Assembly (NCBI RefSeq): GCF_028463985.1
Contig: NZ_CP116766.1
Location: 124,001 to 188,000, forward strand
Source of the DNA: Neisseria lisongii
GTDB taxonomy: Bacteria > Pseudomonadota > Gammaproteobacteria > Burkholderiales > Neisseriaceae
Direction: 5' to 3'
Length of the DNA stretch: 64,000 nucleotides
The notes beneath the pieces were generated by a model. It was not told the DNA's origin and did not search any database. It was given only the letters and a program-made list of their open reading frames with translations. Below, piece after piece: positions 24,026 to 32,894 of this stretch. How positions within the stretch are numbered: position 1 is the stretch's first letter; every line of letters starts with the position of its first letter. The position numbers and the translations under genes were made by a program.

Positions 24026-24066
24026 AATGCCCCTGACGAACCTTTCCAGTTTCAGGGGCATTGTTG
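24026..24066 (+). terminator. rpsT terminator
   Basis: AATGCCCCTGA, a 16-base loop, TCAGGGGCATT and then TGTTGT. It is preceded by the smaller stem GGCTGC...GCAGCC. Confidence 0.7.
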
Positions 24067-24122
24067 TATGGAAATATGAATGGCGGCGCTTAACGGCTGC
24101 CTTGCAGTAGAAAGATTTGCGA

Positions 24123-25262
24123 ATGAACAGGCTGAAACATTATCTGCCTGCCGGTGCATTATTGCTGACGGCGGTATCGGCGGCGTGGGGCGAAGCGCCG
24201 GCACTGGCGTGTACTTCGATTACCGACAATACCCTGCGTTTGGCGTGTTACGACAAAATCTACGCTGCCCAATTACCGCCGAAATCGCCGCTTACCGAAT
24301 CCCCCGATGTTGCCCCAAAAACGCCGGTGGATTTGGAAAAAACGGTCGATGCCAGTTTGGAGGGCAAATCGGCAACCATTGTATTCGACCAAAATCAGCC
24401 GATTTTTTCGCAACAGGATTTAATCGAGGCGGCGGATGCTTACACGCCTTTGAGCGAACTGTATGATTTGGATGCCAATAATGCCTCCGGCCTGCTCAGT
24501 GTACGGGAACACAACCCGATGTATCTGCTGCCGGTTTGGTATCATTCCAGCCCGAACTATACGCCCGAATCACCTTCGCGCGGCGTTACCGCTGCCGAGC
24601 GGTTCAAAACCCAAAAACGGCTGGAAACCAAAATGCAGATTTCTTTCAAAAGCAAGATTATGGAAGATCTGTTCAAAACCCGTGCCGATTTGTGGTTCGG
24701 CTACACGCAGAAATCCGACTGGCAAATTTACAACCAAGGCCGCAAGTCTGCGCCGTTTCGCAATACCGATTACGAGCCGGAAATTTTCCTGACCCAGCCG
24801 GTGAAAGCCGATTTGCCGTTTGGCGGTAAATTGAGAATGGTCGGTGCCGGTTTTGTCCACCAGTCCAACGGCCAGAGCCGCCCTGAATCCCGTTCGTGGA
24901 ATAGAATTTACGCCATGGCGGGCATGGAATGGGGTAAATTGACCGTGTTGCCGAGAGTATGGATGCGCACCGACCCCAACGGCAATGACGACGACAATCC
25001 CGACATCAACCAATATATGGGTTACGGCGATGTGAAACTGCATTACCGCCTGAACAATCAGCGCAGCGTGTATTCGGTGTTGCGTTATAATCCGAAAACA
25101 GGGTATGGGGCGGTGGAAGCGGCCTATACTTTTCCGATTAAAGGTAAACTCAAAGGCGTGGTACGGGGTTTCCACGGCTATGGCGAGAGCCTGATCGACT
25201 ATAACCACAAACAAAACGGTCTGGGCTTCGGTTTGATGTTTAACGGGGGCGACGGTCTGTAA
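24123..25262 (+). CDS. pldA: Outer-membrane phospholipase A1
   Basis: A calcium-dependent beta-barrel enzyme in the outer membrane that hydrolyses phospholipids; 379 residues including signal peptide and a longer N-terminal region (EAPALACTSITDNTLRLACY) than in enterobacteria. The catalytic block is intact: HQSNG with His and Ser, followed by SRSWNR with Asn. ATG at 24123 was taken; a TTG two codons earlier is possible. Aromatic-rich barrel strands end in a C-terminal strand. It is likely involved in membrane lipid asymmetry and autolysis. Confidence 0.93.
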   Translation: MNRLKHYLPAGALLLTAVSAAWGEAPALACTSITDNTLRLACYDKIYAAQLPPKSPLTESPDVAPKTPVDLEKTVDASLEGKSATIVFDQNQPIFSQQDLIEAADAYTPLSELYDLDANNASGLLSVREHNPMYLLPVWYHSSPNYTPESPSRGVTAAERFKTQKRLETKMQISFKSKIMEDLFKTRADLWFGYTQKSDWQIYNQGRKSAPFRNTDYEPEIFLTQPVKADLPFGGKLRMVGAGFVHQSNGQSRPESRSWNRIYAMAGMEWGKLTVLPRVWMRTDPNGNDDDNPDINQYMGYGDVKLHYRLNNQRSVYSVLRYNPKTGYGAVEAAYTFPIKGKLKGVVRGFHGYGESLIDYNHKQNGLGFGLMFNGGDGL

Positions 25263-25441
25263 CGCAGGCCGCAGAGGGAAAGCTGAAAAATTTATTAAAA
25301 ATACTCGTTTCTTGGCGGTCAAATGCGTATAATGGTTCGCTTGGCCGCAGGGTTTTTATGGTCGGCGGTTGGGAAGCAGAGCGGCGTAAGTCGATTGCGC
25401 CGGATTGCCCCTTATGCTTGGCCGGAAGATTTTTCGGGTAG

Positions 25442-26131
25442 ATGAACATGGCTGAAAAAAAGGCTGACAGCGGAAAAGTAGCGAACGCATTGAAAAAATA
25501 TCTGATTACCGGCGTGTTGGTGTGGCTGCCGATTGTGGTTACGATTTGGGTGATAACCTATATTGTATCGGCTTCCGACCAACTGATTAACCTGTTGCCG
25601 CAGCAATGGCAACCGAAACAGGTTTTCGGCTTCAATCTGCCTGGTTTGGGCGTGATTGTGGCGGTGGTGGTTTTGTTTGTAACCGGCCTGTTTGCCGCCA
25701 ATGTGCTGGGTAAACGCATTATTTCGTTGTGGGACAGCGTGTTGGGGCGGATTCCGGTTGTCAAATCAATTTATTCTAGCGTCAAAAAAGTTTCCGAATC
25801 GCTGCTTTCCGACAGCAGCCGTTCGTTTAAAACCCCGGTGTTGGTGCCGTTTCCGCAGCCCGATATTTGGACGGTTGCCTTTGTGTCCGGCAATATTCCG
25901 ACCGAAGTTGCCGCTGCGCTGCCCGAAAGCGAATATGTTTCCGTGTATGTACCGACCACGCCCAATCCGACCGGCGGTTATTACATCATGGTGAAAAAAA
26001 GCGATGTCCGCCCGCTCGATATGAGTGTGGATGAAGCCCTGAAATATGTGATTTCGCTGGGCATGGTGCAACCGGATCAGCAAACCGCTCTGCTTGCCAA
26101 ACCTGCAGCAACCGAAAGCGAAACCGAATAA
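25442..26131 (+). CDS. DUF502-family inner-membrane protein
   Basis: 229 residues with two strong helices (about 20-42 and 63-88: ITGVLVWLPIVVTIWVITYI and LGVIVAVVVLFVTGLFA), then a soluble region with VYVPTTPNPTGGYYIMVKK, the DUF502 signature. The function of the family is unknown. ATG at 25442 or 25448. It directly precedes aspS, 120 bases away with an uptake sequence between; I recall the same neighbour in other Neisseria. Confidence 0.88.
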   Translation: MNMAEKKADSGKVANALKKYLITGVLVWLPIVVTIWVITYIVSASDQLINLLPQQWQPKQVFGFNLPGLGVIVAVVVLFVTGLFAANVLGKRIISLWDSVLGRIPVVKSIYSSVKKVSESLLSDSSRSFKTPVLVPFPQPDIWTVAFVSGNIPTEVAAALPESEYVSVYVPTTPNPTGGYYIMVKKSDVRPLDMSVDEALKYVISLGMVQPDQQTALLAKPAATESETE

Positions 26132-26251
26132 ACAACCATAGGCAAAGCCGTGGATGCGGTTTTGCAGCAATATAAATACACAGGCCGTCTGAAAATCAGG
26201 CGGTTTGTCCGTTATCCCTGATTTTAAATCAACATCATAAAAGGTGATTGT

Positions 26252-28060
26252 ATGCGTACCAATTATTGCGGCTTGATCAGCGAGCAATATTTAGACCAAA
26301 CCGTAACCGTAAAAGGTTGGGTACACCGCCGCCGCGACCACGGCGGGGTGATTTTTATCGACTTGCGCGACCGTGAAGGCATCGTACAGGTGGTGATCGA
26401 CCCTGATACCAAAGAAGCATTTGAAACCGCCGATTCCGTGCGCAACGAATACGTTTTGAGCATTACCGGCCGGGTGCGCAACCGTCCCGAAGGCACGACC
26501 AATGACAAAATGGTTTCCGGCAAAATCGAAATTCTGGCCAAAGAAATCGAAGTATTGAATGCCGCTGCAACGCCGCCGTTCCAAATCGACGATGAAAACA
26601 TCAGCGAAAACGTGCGCCTGACCAACCGTGTGATTGACCTGCGCCGTCCGGTGATGCAGCACAATCTGAAACTGCGTTACCAAGTTGCCATGGGCGTACG
26701 CCGCTATCTGGACGAACAGGGCTTTATCGACATCGAAACCCCGATGCTGACCCGTTCCACCCCCGAAGGCGCACGGGATTATCTGGTGCCGAGCCGTGTC
26801 CACCCCGGCGAATTTTTCGCCTTGCCGCAATCGCCGCAGCTGTTCAAACAACTGCTGATGGTGGCCGGTTTCGACCGCTATTACCAAATCACCAAATGCT
26901 TCCGTGACGAAGATTTGCGTGCCGACCGTCAGCCCGAATTTACCCAAATCGACTTGGAAACCTCGTTTTTGAACGAGGACGAAATTATGGACATCACCGA
27001 AGGCATGGCGAAAAAAGTCTTTAAAGATGCCATCGGTGTCGAATTGGGCGATTTCCCGCGTATGCCGTTTTCCGAAGCCATGTTCTATTACGGTTCGGAC
27101 AAACCCGATTTGCGTATCAGCCTGAAATTTGTCGAGCTGACCGACTTGATGAAAACCGAAGAATTTAAAGTTTTCCGTGGTGCAGCCGATATGAAAGGCG
27201 GCCGTGTGGTGGCGCTGCGTGTGCCGAACGGTGCCAAACTCAGCCGCAAAGAAATCGACGAATACACCAAATTTGTCGGCATTTACGGTGCAAAAGGTCT
27301 GGCATATATCAAAGTCAATGATGTAAGCAACCTGAGCAACGGCGAAGACAGCGGCTTGCAAAGCCCGATTGTCAAATTCCTGTCTGAAGCGGCCTTGAAA
27401 GAAATCATCGAGCGCACTCAGGCGCAAAACGGCGACATCATCTTCTTCGGTGCCGACAAAGCCAAAATCGTTAACGAAGCCATCGGCGCATTGCGCATTA
27501 AAGTCGGCTTGGAACACGGCGCAGAAAACGGCTATTTTGCCGATGAATGGAAACCTTTGTGGGTGGTCGATTTCCCAATGTTCGAATACGACGACGAGGC
27601 CGACCGCTATACCGCCGTCCACCACCCGTTTACCGCCCCGAAAGCCGGCCACGAAGATTTGATGGAAAGCGAACCGGAAAACTGCTTGGCACGAGCCTAC
27701 GATATGGTATTGAACGGCTGGGAAATCGGCGGCGGTTCAATCCGTATCCACCGTGCCGACGTTCAGGAAAAAGTATTCTCCGCCCTGAAAATCAGCCCGG
27801 AAGAGCAGCAGGAAAAATTCGGCTTCCTGTTGGACAACCTGAAATTCGGCGCACCGCCGCATGGCGGTTTGGCTTTCGGCTTAGACCGTTTGGTAACGCT
27901 GATGGCGGGTGCGGAATCCATCCGTGATGTGATTGCCTTCCCGAAAACCCAGCGTGCGCAATGTCTGCTGACCAACGCACCGAATGCGGTTGATGAAAAA
28001 CAACTGCGCGAACTGAGCCTGCGCCTGCGTCAGAAAGCTGCGGAAAACAAAGAAGCGTAA
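26252..28060 (+). CDS. aspS: Aspartate-tRNA ligase
   Basis: A class II synthetase of 602 residues, the bacterial AspRS length with the GAD insertion domain. Domain order seen: OB-fold anticodon domain (VTVKGWVHRRRDHGG), catalytic core with motif 2 (FRDEDLRADRQPEFTQIDLE), insertion domain around 290-420, and motif 3 (GGLAFGLDRLVTLMAG). Whether it is discriminating or also charges tRNA-Asn depends on gatCAB elsewhere. ATG at 26252 follows AAAAGGTGATTGT. Confidence 0.97.
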   Translation: MRTNYCGLISEQYLDQTVTVKGWVHRRRDHGGVIFIDLRDREGIVQVVIDPDTKEAFETADSVRNEYVLSITGRVRNRPEGTTNDKMVSGKIEILAKEIEVLNAAATPPFQIDDENISENVRLTNRVIDLRRPVMQHNLKLRYQVAMGVRRYLDEQGFIDIETPMLTRSTPEGARDYLVPSRVHPGEFFALPQSPQLFKQLLMVAGFDRYYQITKCFRDEDLRADRQPEFTQIDLETSFLNEDEIMDITEGMAKKVFKDAIGVELGDFPRMPFSEAMFYYGSDKPDLRISLKFVELTDLMKTEEFKVFRGAADMKGGRVVALRVPNGAKLSRKEIDEYTKFVGIYGAKGLAYIKVNDVSNLSNGEDSGLQSPIVKFLSEAALKEIIERTQAQNGDIIFFGADKAKIVNEAIGALRIKVGLEHGAENGYFADEWKPLWVVDFPMFEYDDEADRYTAVHHPFTAPKAGHEDLMESEPENCLARAYDMVLNGWEIGGGSIRIHRADVQEKVFSALKISPEEQQEKFGFLLDNLKFGAPPHGGLAFGLDRLVTLMAGAESIRDVIAFPKTQRAQCLLTNAPNAVDEKQLRELSLRLRQKAAENKEA

Positions 28061-28073
28061 TTGAAGCGCAGCG

Positions 28074-28128
28074 AGGCCGTTTGAAAACGGGTTTGAATAT
28101 TCAAACACAGTTTTCAGACGGCTTTTTT
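28074..28128 (+). terminator. aspS terminator (DUS stem with inner hairpin)
   Basis: AGGCCGTTTGAAAAC and GTTTTCAGACGGC with TTTGAATATTCAAA nested inside, followed by a T-run. The left arm is a one-base variant of the uptake sequence. Confidence 0.8.
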
Positions 28129-28216
28129 ACGGTATGGCAGGCGGTCGATTTGGTTTATCGAGCCGGATTGCCAATAATCCGCAACACTTTTCCCCATATG
28201 CCGCCGCATTCCGCTA

Positions 28217-28222
28217 TATAAT
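28217..28222 (+). promoter_or_regulatory. Possible -10 of lpxH
   Basis: TATAAT, 31 bases before the lpxH ATG; no convincing -35 at 16-18 bases. Confidence 0.35.
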
Positions 28223-28253
28223 GCCTGTTCCGTTTCCATCACAGAATATTCCC

Positions 28254-28961
28254 ATGCCGATTTATTTTATTGCCGATTTACATTTGAGCGAAGGGCGGCC
28301 GGATTTGCTGGCGCTGTTTCTGCAGTTTCTGCAGGGGCGGGCGTTGCGCTCGGAGGCGGTGTATATTCTGGGCGATTTGTTTGATTTTTGGATTGGCGAT
28401 GACGAGCATTCCGAACTCATCGATACCGTGGCGCAGGCGTTGCGGCAGGTCAGCAGCAGCGGCGTGCGCTGTTATTTCGTCCACGGCAATCGGGATTTTT
28501 TAATCGGGCGCAAGTTTGCCGAAAAATGCGGCATGACGCTGTTGCCGGAATATCATACGCTCGACCTGTTCGGCACTAAGGCGCTGATTTGCCACGGCGA
28601 TACGTTGTGCATTGACGATATACGCTATCAGCAGTTCCGCCGCAAAGTCCATCAAAAATGGCGGCAGCGGCTGTTTTTGTGCTTGCCTTTATCATGGCGG
28701 CTGCACATCGCCCGCAAAATCCGCAGTGTGAGCAAACAGGACAAACAGCACAAATCCGCCGAAATTATGGATGTGAACCCCGAATTTACCGCCGCCACCG
28801 TGCGGCAATACGGCGTGCCGCTACTGATTCACGGCCACACCCATCGCGAGGCGGTTCATCGTGAAAACGGTTGGACGAGAATTGTGCTGGGCGATTGGAA
28901 AAGCGATTACGCTTCGATTTTGAAATATGATAAAAACGGTTTTGAATTTGTCGGCCGATAA
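28254..28961 (+). CDS. lpxH: UDP-2,3-diacylglucosamine diphosphatase
   Basis: Releases lipid X in lipid A synthesis at the inner membrane face. 235 residues of the calcineurin-like metallophosphatase fold. Metal-binding blocks in order: FIADLHLSE, GDLFDFWIGDD, HGNRDF, and late HGHTHREA. The start at 28254 was chosen because the family begins one to two residues before YFIADLHL; the upstream in-frame part covers promoter DNA. It stands alone, ended by an uptake-based terminator. Confidence 0.95.
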   Translation: MPIYFIADLHLSEGRPDLLALFLQFLQGRALRSEAVYILGDLFDFWIGDDEHSELIDTVAQALRQVSSSGVRCYFVHGNRDFLIGRKFAEKCGMTLLPEYHTLDLFGTKALICHGDTLCIDDIRYQQFRRKVHQKWRQRLFLCLPLSWRLHIARKIRSVSKQDKQHKSAEIMDVNPEFTAATVRQYGVPLLIHGHTHREAVHRENGWTRIVLGDWKSDYASILKYDKNGFEFVGR

Positions 28962-29003
28962 CAGGCCGTCTGAATTTGCCGCCCTGTTTTCAGACGGCCT
29001 GTT
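28961..29003 (+). terminator. Inverted DUS pair behind lpxH
   Basis: AACAGGCCGTCTGAA and TTTTCAGACGGCCTGTT with extended AACAGG/CCTGTT ends, a 12-13 base loop. Confidence 0.75.
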
Positions 29004-29121
29004 GTGCCGCCAGCCGTGTGTCGGGCGGCTAAAAACAGCAGGCGTAGCTTGGGTCGAGACCCAACATTATTTAAACACCTTGAAACATAAGATTTTGTTG
29101 GGTTACGCTCGTGTTTCGCTA

Positions 29122-29228
29122 TCGTGAATTCACTTTAAAAGTATTACAGCGTTGGCTCGCCTAGCCGTACTACCTGTACTGTCTGCGGCTCGCCGCCTTG
29201 TACTACTTTTAAAGTGAATCCACTATAA
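29122..29228. repeat. Correia-type element, short form, intact
   Basis: Ends TATCGTGAATTCAC and GTGAATCCACTATA with the core in the opposite orientation to the copy at 1025-1132. It lies in the 400-base gap before recO; the rest of that gap (29004-29121) holds the stretch GGGTCGAGACCCAAC and no gene. Confidence 0.9.
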
Positions 29229-29365
29229 CCGCAATCTACCCCCGATTTTGTAGGGAAATATCGTGTTCAGCTATATCCCGCCTGCGTGTCGGACAGTTGA
29301 AAACAAGGTAAGATAGCCCTGAGTTCCCTTAACAATAACCCGAATTTCCGCTTTGATAATCCGCC

Positions 29366-30127
29366 ATGACCGCACACCGTATCAACCACGAACCCGTTTT
29401 CCTGCTCGCCGCTGCGCCGTGGCGGGAAAGCAGTCTTCGGCTGGAAGTATTCAGCCGCCATTACGGGCGGGTGGCGCTGTTGGCACGCAGCGCCCGCAAG
29501 CGGCAGAGCGAACTCAGGGGCGTATTGGTGCCGTTTGTGCCGATAGACGCTTCGTGGTACGGCTCGCAGGAACTCAAAACGCTGCACCGTGCCGAATGGG
29601 TGGGCGGCTGGCCGCAGCCGCAGGGCAGGGCGGTGTTCAGCGGCTTGTATCTCAACGAAATCATGCTCAAGCTGACCACCCGCGAAGACCCGTTGCCCGA
29701 ACTTTACGACAGTTTGGCACACACCATGCGGCAAATCTGCAGCGGCAACGACCACGCCGCCGCCCTGCGTGCCTTTGAGTGGGAACTGCTCGGCCGCATC
29801 GGCTATGCCCCCGATTTAACGCAGGACAGCAACGGCAGCACCATCGATCCCGAAATGCAATACTGGCTGCGCCCCGAAGAAGCCGTGATGCCGCTGGCCT
29901 TGGCACACCGTTTGGATGTCCACCGCAGCCGGGGACTGGTTGTCGCCGGCGAAGCCCTGATTGCTTTGCGGGAAAAACATTTCGCAACCGGCAACAGCCT
30001 GCAGCAGGCGTTGCGGATTACCCGTTTCCTGCTTGATTTCCGCATTCCCGAAGGGATTAAGTCCCGACAAGTGCTGCAACAGCTTCAGCAGCTCGAATTC
30101 GGCGGAACGCAGGGCGGAAACGGTTGA
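29366..30127 (+). CDS. recO: DNA repair protein RecO
   Basis: A RecFOR-pathway recombination mediator that helps load RecA. 253 residues: an N-terminal OB-fold (EPVFLLAAAPWRESSLRLEVFS, ARSARKRQSELRGVLVPF) and a helical C-terminal part with LRAFEWELLGRIGYAPDL. ATG at 29366; ribosome site weak. Elsewhere recO is usually followed by pdxJ and acpS; here a DUF711 gene stands between. It matters in naturally transformable bacteria for uptake recombination. Confidence 0.93.
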   Translation: MTAHRINHEPVFLLAAAPWRESSLRLEVFSRHYGRVALLARSARKRQSELRGVLVPFVPIDASWYGSQELKTLHRAEWVGGWPQPQGRAVFSGLYLNEIMLKLTTREDPLPELYDSLAHTMRQICSGNDHAAALRAFEWELLGRIGYAPDLTQDSNGSTIDPEMQYWLRPEEAVMPLALAHRLDVHRSRGLVVAGEALIALREKHFATGNSLQQALRITRFLLDFRIPEGIKSRQVLQQLQQLEFGGTQGGNG

Positions 30128-30139
30128 AACATCAATTTG

Positions 30140-30181
30140 AGGCCGTCTGAAAATCGGGTTTGCCCGTTTTCAGACGGCATT
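30140..30181 (+). terminator. Inverted DUS pair behind recO
   Basis: AGGCCGTCTGAAAATCGGG and CCCGTTTTCAGACGGCAT with a short loop. It separates recO from the DUF711 gene. Confidence 0.75.
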
Positions 30182-30216
30182 GTTAAGCAAGTAGTCATTA
30201 AATAAAGGAGAAACTG

Positions 30217-31431
30217 ATGAACGAATTATGCAGAGTGCGGGCGATTACCGCTTTTACCTCGCTTTCCCCCGACCGCAATACTTGGGAAGCAGTGCTGACC
30301 GAAGCCAAGCAGCAATGCGATGCCTTGAGCGGCGCATTGGCGGCGGCGGGTTATACGGTGCAGTCGGTGCGGATTGTGTCCAACCCGTTCGGCGAATACA
30401 TCGATACGTCGGACAGTGCGGCGGCCAAGCGGGATTTGGCGCAGATTCAGGATATTCTGCAACGGATTAACCGGGGCGGGCTGCGTATCCGTTTTGCCGT
30501 CGGAGAGGCACGCAATGAGCAGGAAATTGCGCTGTTGCCCGAACTGATTCGGGATTACGGCGACTTGTGCAATGCCTGCGTTAATGTCGAAACCGATGAA
30601 CACGGTTTTCTCAATCAGGAAAAAATCCGAATCTGCGTGGAAGCTGTGCAGAAAATCGGGGCGATTACGCCGCGCGGTGAAGGGAATTTCAATTTTACCG
30701 TTAATTTCAACTGCAAATCCTATATCCCTTATTTCCCAGCAGGTTATCATCGGGGCGAGCGGGGTAAATGTATTGTTATCGGTTTGGAAACGCCCGATTT
30801 GCTGGTGGCCGCTTTGCAGGATTTGGAAAACCGTCCTACCGAGCATGCCGACTATTTCCAAGCGGCTTATCAGGCAATGAGTTGCGCCCTGCAGCAGCAT
30901 GTCGATACCGTTCAGGCAGTCGTGGCAGCAACGCCTTTGGCGGCAGGCTGGCAGTATATCGGCATGGATACGTCCGCTGCGCCGTCGAAAAACTGCGCTT
31001 CGATGGTGGACGTGTATAAATTGCTGCGTGTGCCGTATTTCGGTGCGGCGGGAACAGTAGAAGCCTCGGCGCTGCTGACACGGGTGTTTAAATCGCTGAA
31101 AGGCGTTGAAGCCGTCGGTTTTTCCGGCCTGATGCTGGCAGTAACCGAAGATGAGGGCTTGGCGGCGGCGACCCGTGCCGGACAATTCGATATCCGTGCC
31201 TTGCTGACATACAGCAGCGTGTGCGGCATCGGTTTGGACACTGTGCCGGTCGAGGGCAATACGTCGGCCGATAAAATCGCCGCCATCATGCGGGATACCG
31301 GCACCATGGCATTCCGCCTGAACAAGCCGCTGACCGTGCGCCTGTTTCCCGTACCGGATTTGCAGGCAGGAGAGATTACGGCGTTTGAAAGCGATGATTT
31401 GTGTAACTGTGCAGTGTTGGCCATACCGTAA
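30217..31431 (+). CDS. DUF711-family protein of unknown function
   Basis: 404 residues, soluble, without signal peptide. Seen: an N-terminal mixed domain starting VRAITAFTSLSPDRNTW, the segment RGEGNFNFTVNFNCKSYIPY, and GIGLDTVPVEGNTSADKIA near 330, which resembles VGLDMIAVPGDTPAHTI in the UPF0210 protein at 46324 of this window; both belong to the DUF711 superfamily. No reaction is known to me. ATG at 30217 follows AAAGGAGAAACTG, a strong site. It splits the usual recO-pdxJ-acpS order, and hairpins lie on both sides, so it appears to be an inserted independent unit. Confidence 0.75.
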   Translation: MNELCRVRAITAFTSLSPDRNTWEAVLTEAKQQCDALSGALAAAGYTVQSVRIVSNPFGEYIDTSDSAAAKRDLAQIQDILQRINRGGLRIRFAVGEARNEQEIALLPELIRDYGDLCNACVNVETDEHGFLNQEKIRICVEAVQKIGAITPRGEGNFNFTVNFNCKSYIPYFPAGYHRGERGKCIVIGLETPDLLVAALQDLENRPTEHADYFQAAYQAMSCALQQHVDTVQAVVAATPLAAGWQYIGMDTSAAPSKNCASMVDVYKLLRVPYFGAAGTVEASALLTRVFKSLKGVEAVGFSGLMLAVTEDEGLAAATRAGQFDIRALLTYSSVCGIGLDTVPVEGNTSADKIAAIMRDTGTMAFRLNKPLTVRLFPVPDLQAGEITAFESDDLCNCAVLAIP

Positions 31432-31450
31432 CCGTTTGCCGGCCTGTATC

Positions 31451-31480
31451 TTTTCAGACGGCATTAAGGCCGTCTGAAAA
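31451..31480 (+). terminator. Inverted DUS pair between DUF711 gene and pdxJ
   Basis: TTTTCAGACGGC, four bases, GCCGTCTGAAAA; the dialects are AT on one arm and AG on the other. Confidence 0.65.
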
Positions 31481-31505
31481 CCATGATTGAACGAAAGGAA
31501 TTGTT

Positions 31506-32234
31506 ATGTTGTTGGGCGTGAATATCGACCATGTGGCGACTGTACGCAATGCACGGGGAACGGTGTATCCGAGTCCGGTAGAGGCGGCGCTGATTGCCGA
31601 AACCCACGGGGCGGACCTGATTACCATGCACTTGCGTGAAGACCGCCGCCATATCAAAGATGCCGATGTGTTCGCAGTCAAAAATGCGATTCGCACCCGC
31701 CTGAATCTGGAAATGGCGCTGACCGAAGAAATGCTGGAAAATGCCTTGAACGTGATGCCGCAAGACGTGTGCATCGTGCCGGAAAAACGGCAGGAAGTAA
31801 CCACCGAAGGCGGTTTGGACGTTTTGGCGCAGCAGGAAAAAGTAGCGGAATTTACCCGCATTTTGAGCGATGCCGGCATTCGGGTGTCGCTGTTTATTGA
31901 TGCCGACGAAGCGCAGATTCGGGCGGCGAAAGAGGCGGGCGCACCGGTGATTGAAATCCACACCGGCGCTTATGCCGATGCCGCCAACCATGCTGAACAA
32001 ATGCGGCAGTTGCAGCGGATTGAAAACGCCGCCCATTTTGCCAATGATTTGGGCTTGGTGGTCAATGCCGGACACGGGCTGACGATTCACAACGTAACCC
32101 CGATTGCCCGCATTTTAGCGGTTCGGGAACTGAATATCGGCCACGCCCTGATTGCCCAAGCCGTGTTTTTGGGTTTGCCCGAAGCCATCCGCCAGATGAA
32201 AGACGTGATGTTTAAAGCCCGCCAATTACCTTGA
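31506..32234 (+). CDS. pdxJ: Pyridoxine 5'-phosphate synthase
   Basis: Condenses 1-deoxyxylulose 5-phosphate with 3-amino-1-hydroxyacetone phosphate in de novo vitamin B6 synthesis. 242 residues, a TIM barrel. Seen: LLGVNIDHVATVRNARGT at the start, HLREDRRHI, CIVPEKRQEVTTEGG with the catalytic Glu, and ELNIGHALIAQAVFLGL at the end. ATG at 31506 follows GAAAGGAATTGTT. Followed by acpS after a 230-base gap filled by a repeat. Confidence 0.97.
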   Translation: MLLGVNIDHVATVRNARGTVYPSPVEAALIAETHGADLITMHLREDRRHIKDADVFAVKNAIRTRLNLEMALTEEMLENALNVMPQDVCIVPEKRQEVTTEGGLDVLAQQEKVAEFTRILSDAGIRVSLFIDADEAQIRAAKEAGAPVIEIHTGAYADAANHAEQMRQLQRIENAAHFANDLGLVVNAGHGLTIHNVTPIARILAVRELNIGHALIAQAVFLGLPEAIRQMKDVMFKARQLP

Positions 32235-32254
32235 GGCCGTCTGAAAACCGTGTT

Positions 32255-32438
32255 TTTAGTGGATTTGCCTTGGGTGAAACATCGAAGTTTCTATGCAAAT
32301 CGGTAAACTGATGACAATCTGAAAATAATTGGTGTGCAACATTGCGTTATGCGGCACACTATTCCCCGTCCCGCTGGCGGGAAGGGGATAGGGGAAGGGT
32401 GGCTCGTTGGATTATCATTTTTTGATTATTCCACTATA
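32255..32438. repeat. Correia-ended element, short type B, between pdxJ and acpS
   Basis: Left end TTAGTGGATTTGCC, right end GATTATTCCACTATA, core palindrome CCCCGTCCCGCTGGCGGG with GGGGATAGGGGAAGGGTGG. It shares its left half with 12929-13105. Confidence 0.75.
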
Positions 32439-32462
32439 TATTGAAAAAACAGAGGAACAGCC

Positions 32463-32846
32463 ATGATTTACGGTATCGGAACAGATATAGTGTCGCTGCG
32501 CCGCATTGAGCGGCTCTACCGCAAATACGGGCAGGCGCTGGCGCAGCGGATTCTTACGCCCGAAGAATTGTTGGAATTTCCGCAGGCAGCGCAGCCGGAG
32601 CGTTATCTTGCCAAACGGTTTGCCGCCAAAGAAGCGTTTTCCAAAGCCGTCGGCACCGGCATTCGGGGCGCAGTGGCGTTTGACCGCATCGGTGTCGGGC
32701 ATAATGCCTTGGGCAAACCGGAATTTTTCTACGCCCCGCCGCTGGAACAATGGCTGCAAGAACAGGGAATCGGCTGTGTCAGCCTGAGTTTGAGCGATGA
32801 AGAAGACATGGTGGTGGCGTTTGCCGTTGCCGAACAGGCAGACTAA
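32463..32846 (+). CDS. acpS: Holo-[acyl-carrier-protein] synthase
   Basis: Transfers phosphopantetheine from CoA to ACP. 127 residues, the normal size. Motifs IYGIGTDIVSLRRIERL (metal-binding Asp) and RYLAKRFAAKEAFSKAVGTG are intact. ATG at 32463 follows AGAGGAACAGCC. A Correia-ended repeat ends about 25 bases upstream, so it probably carries or influences the acpS promoter. Confidence 0.96.
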   Translation: MIYGIGTDIVSLRRIERLYRKYGQALAQRILTPEELLEFPQAAQPERYLAKRFAAKEAFSKAVGTGIRGAVAFDRIGVGHNALGKPEFFYAPPLEQWLQEQGIGCVSLSLSDEEDMVVAFAVAEQAD

Positions 32847-32894
32847 GCTGCGACCATTTTATTGCACGACCATCAATCGGAAAGCAAACCCCAA

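Noticed and set aside
29040..29055. GGGTCGAGACCC palindrome as a possible operator
   Set aside because: It is part of a repeat-like stretch with no gene start nearby to regulate.
28927..29127. 66-codon open frame after lpxH
   Set aside because: It starts inside lpxH and runs through uptake pairs into a Correia end; a chance frame.
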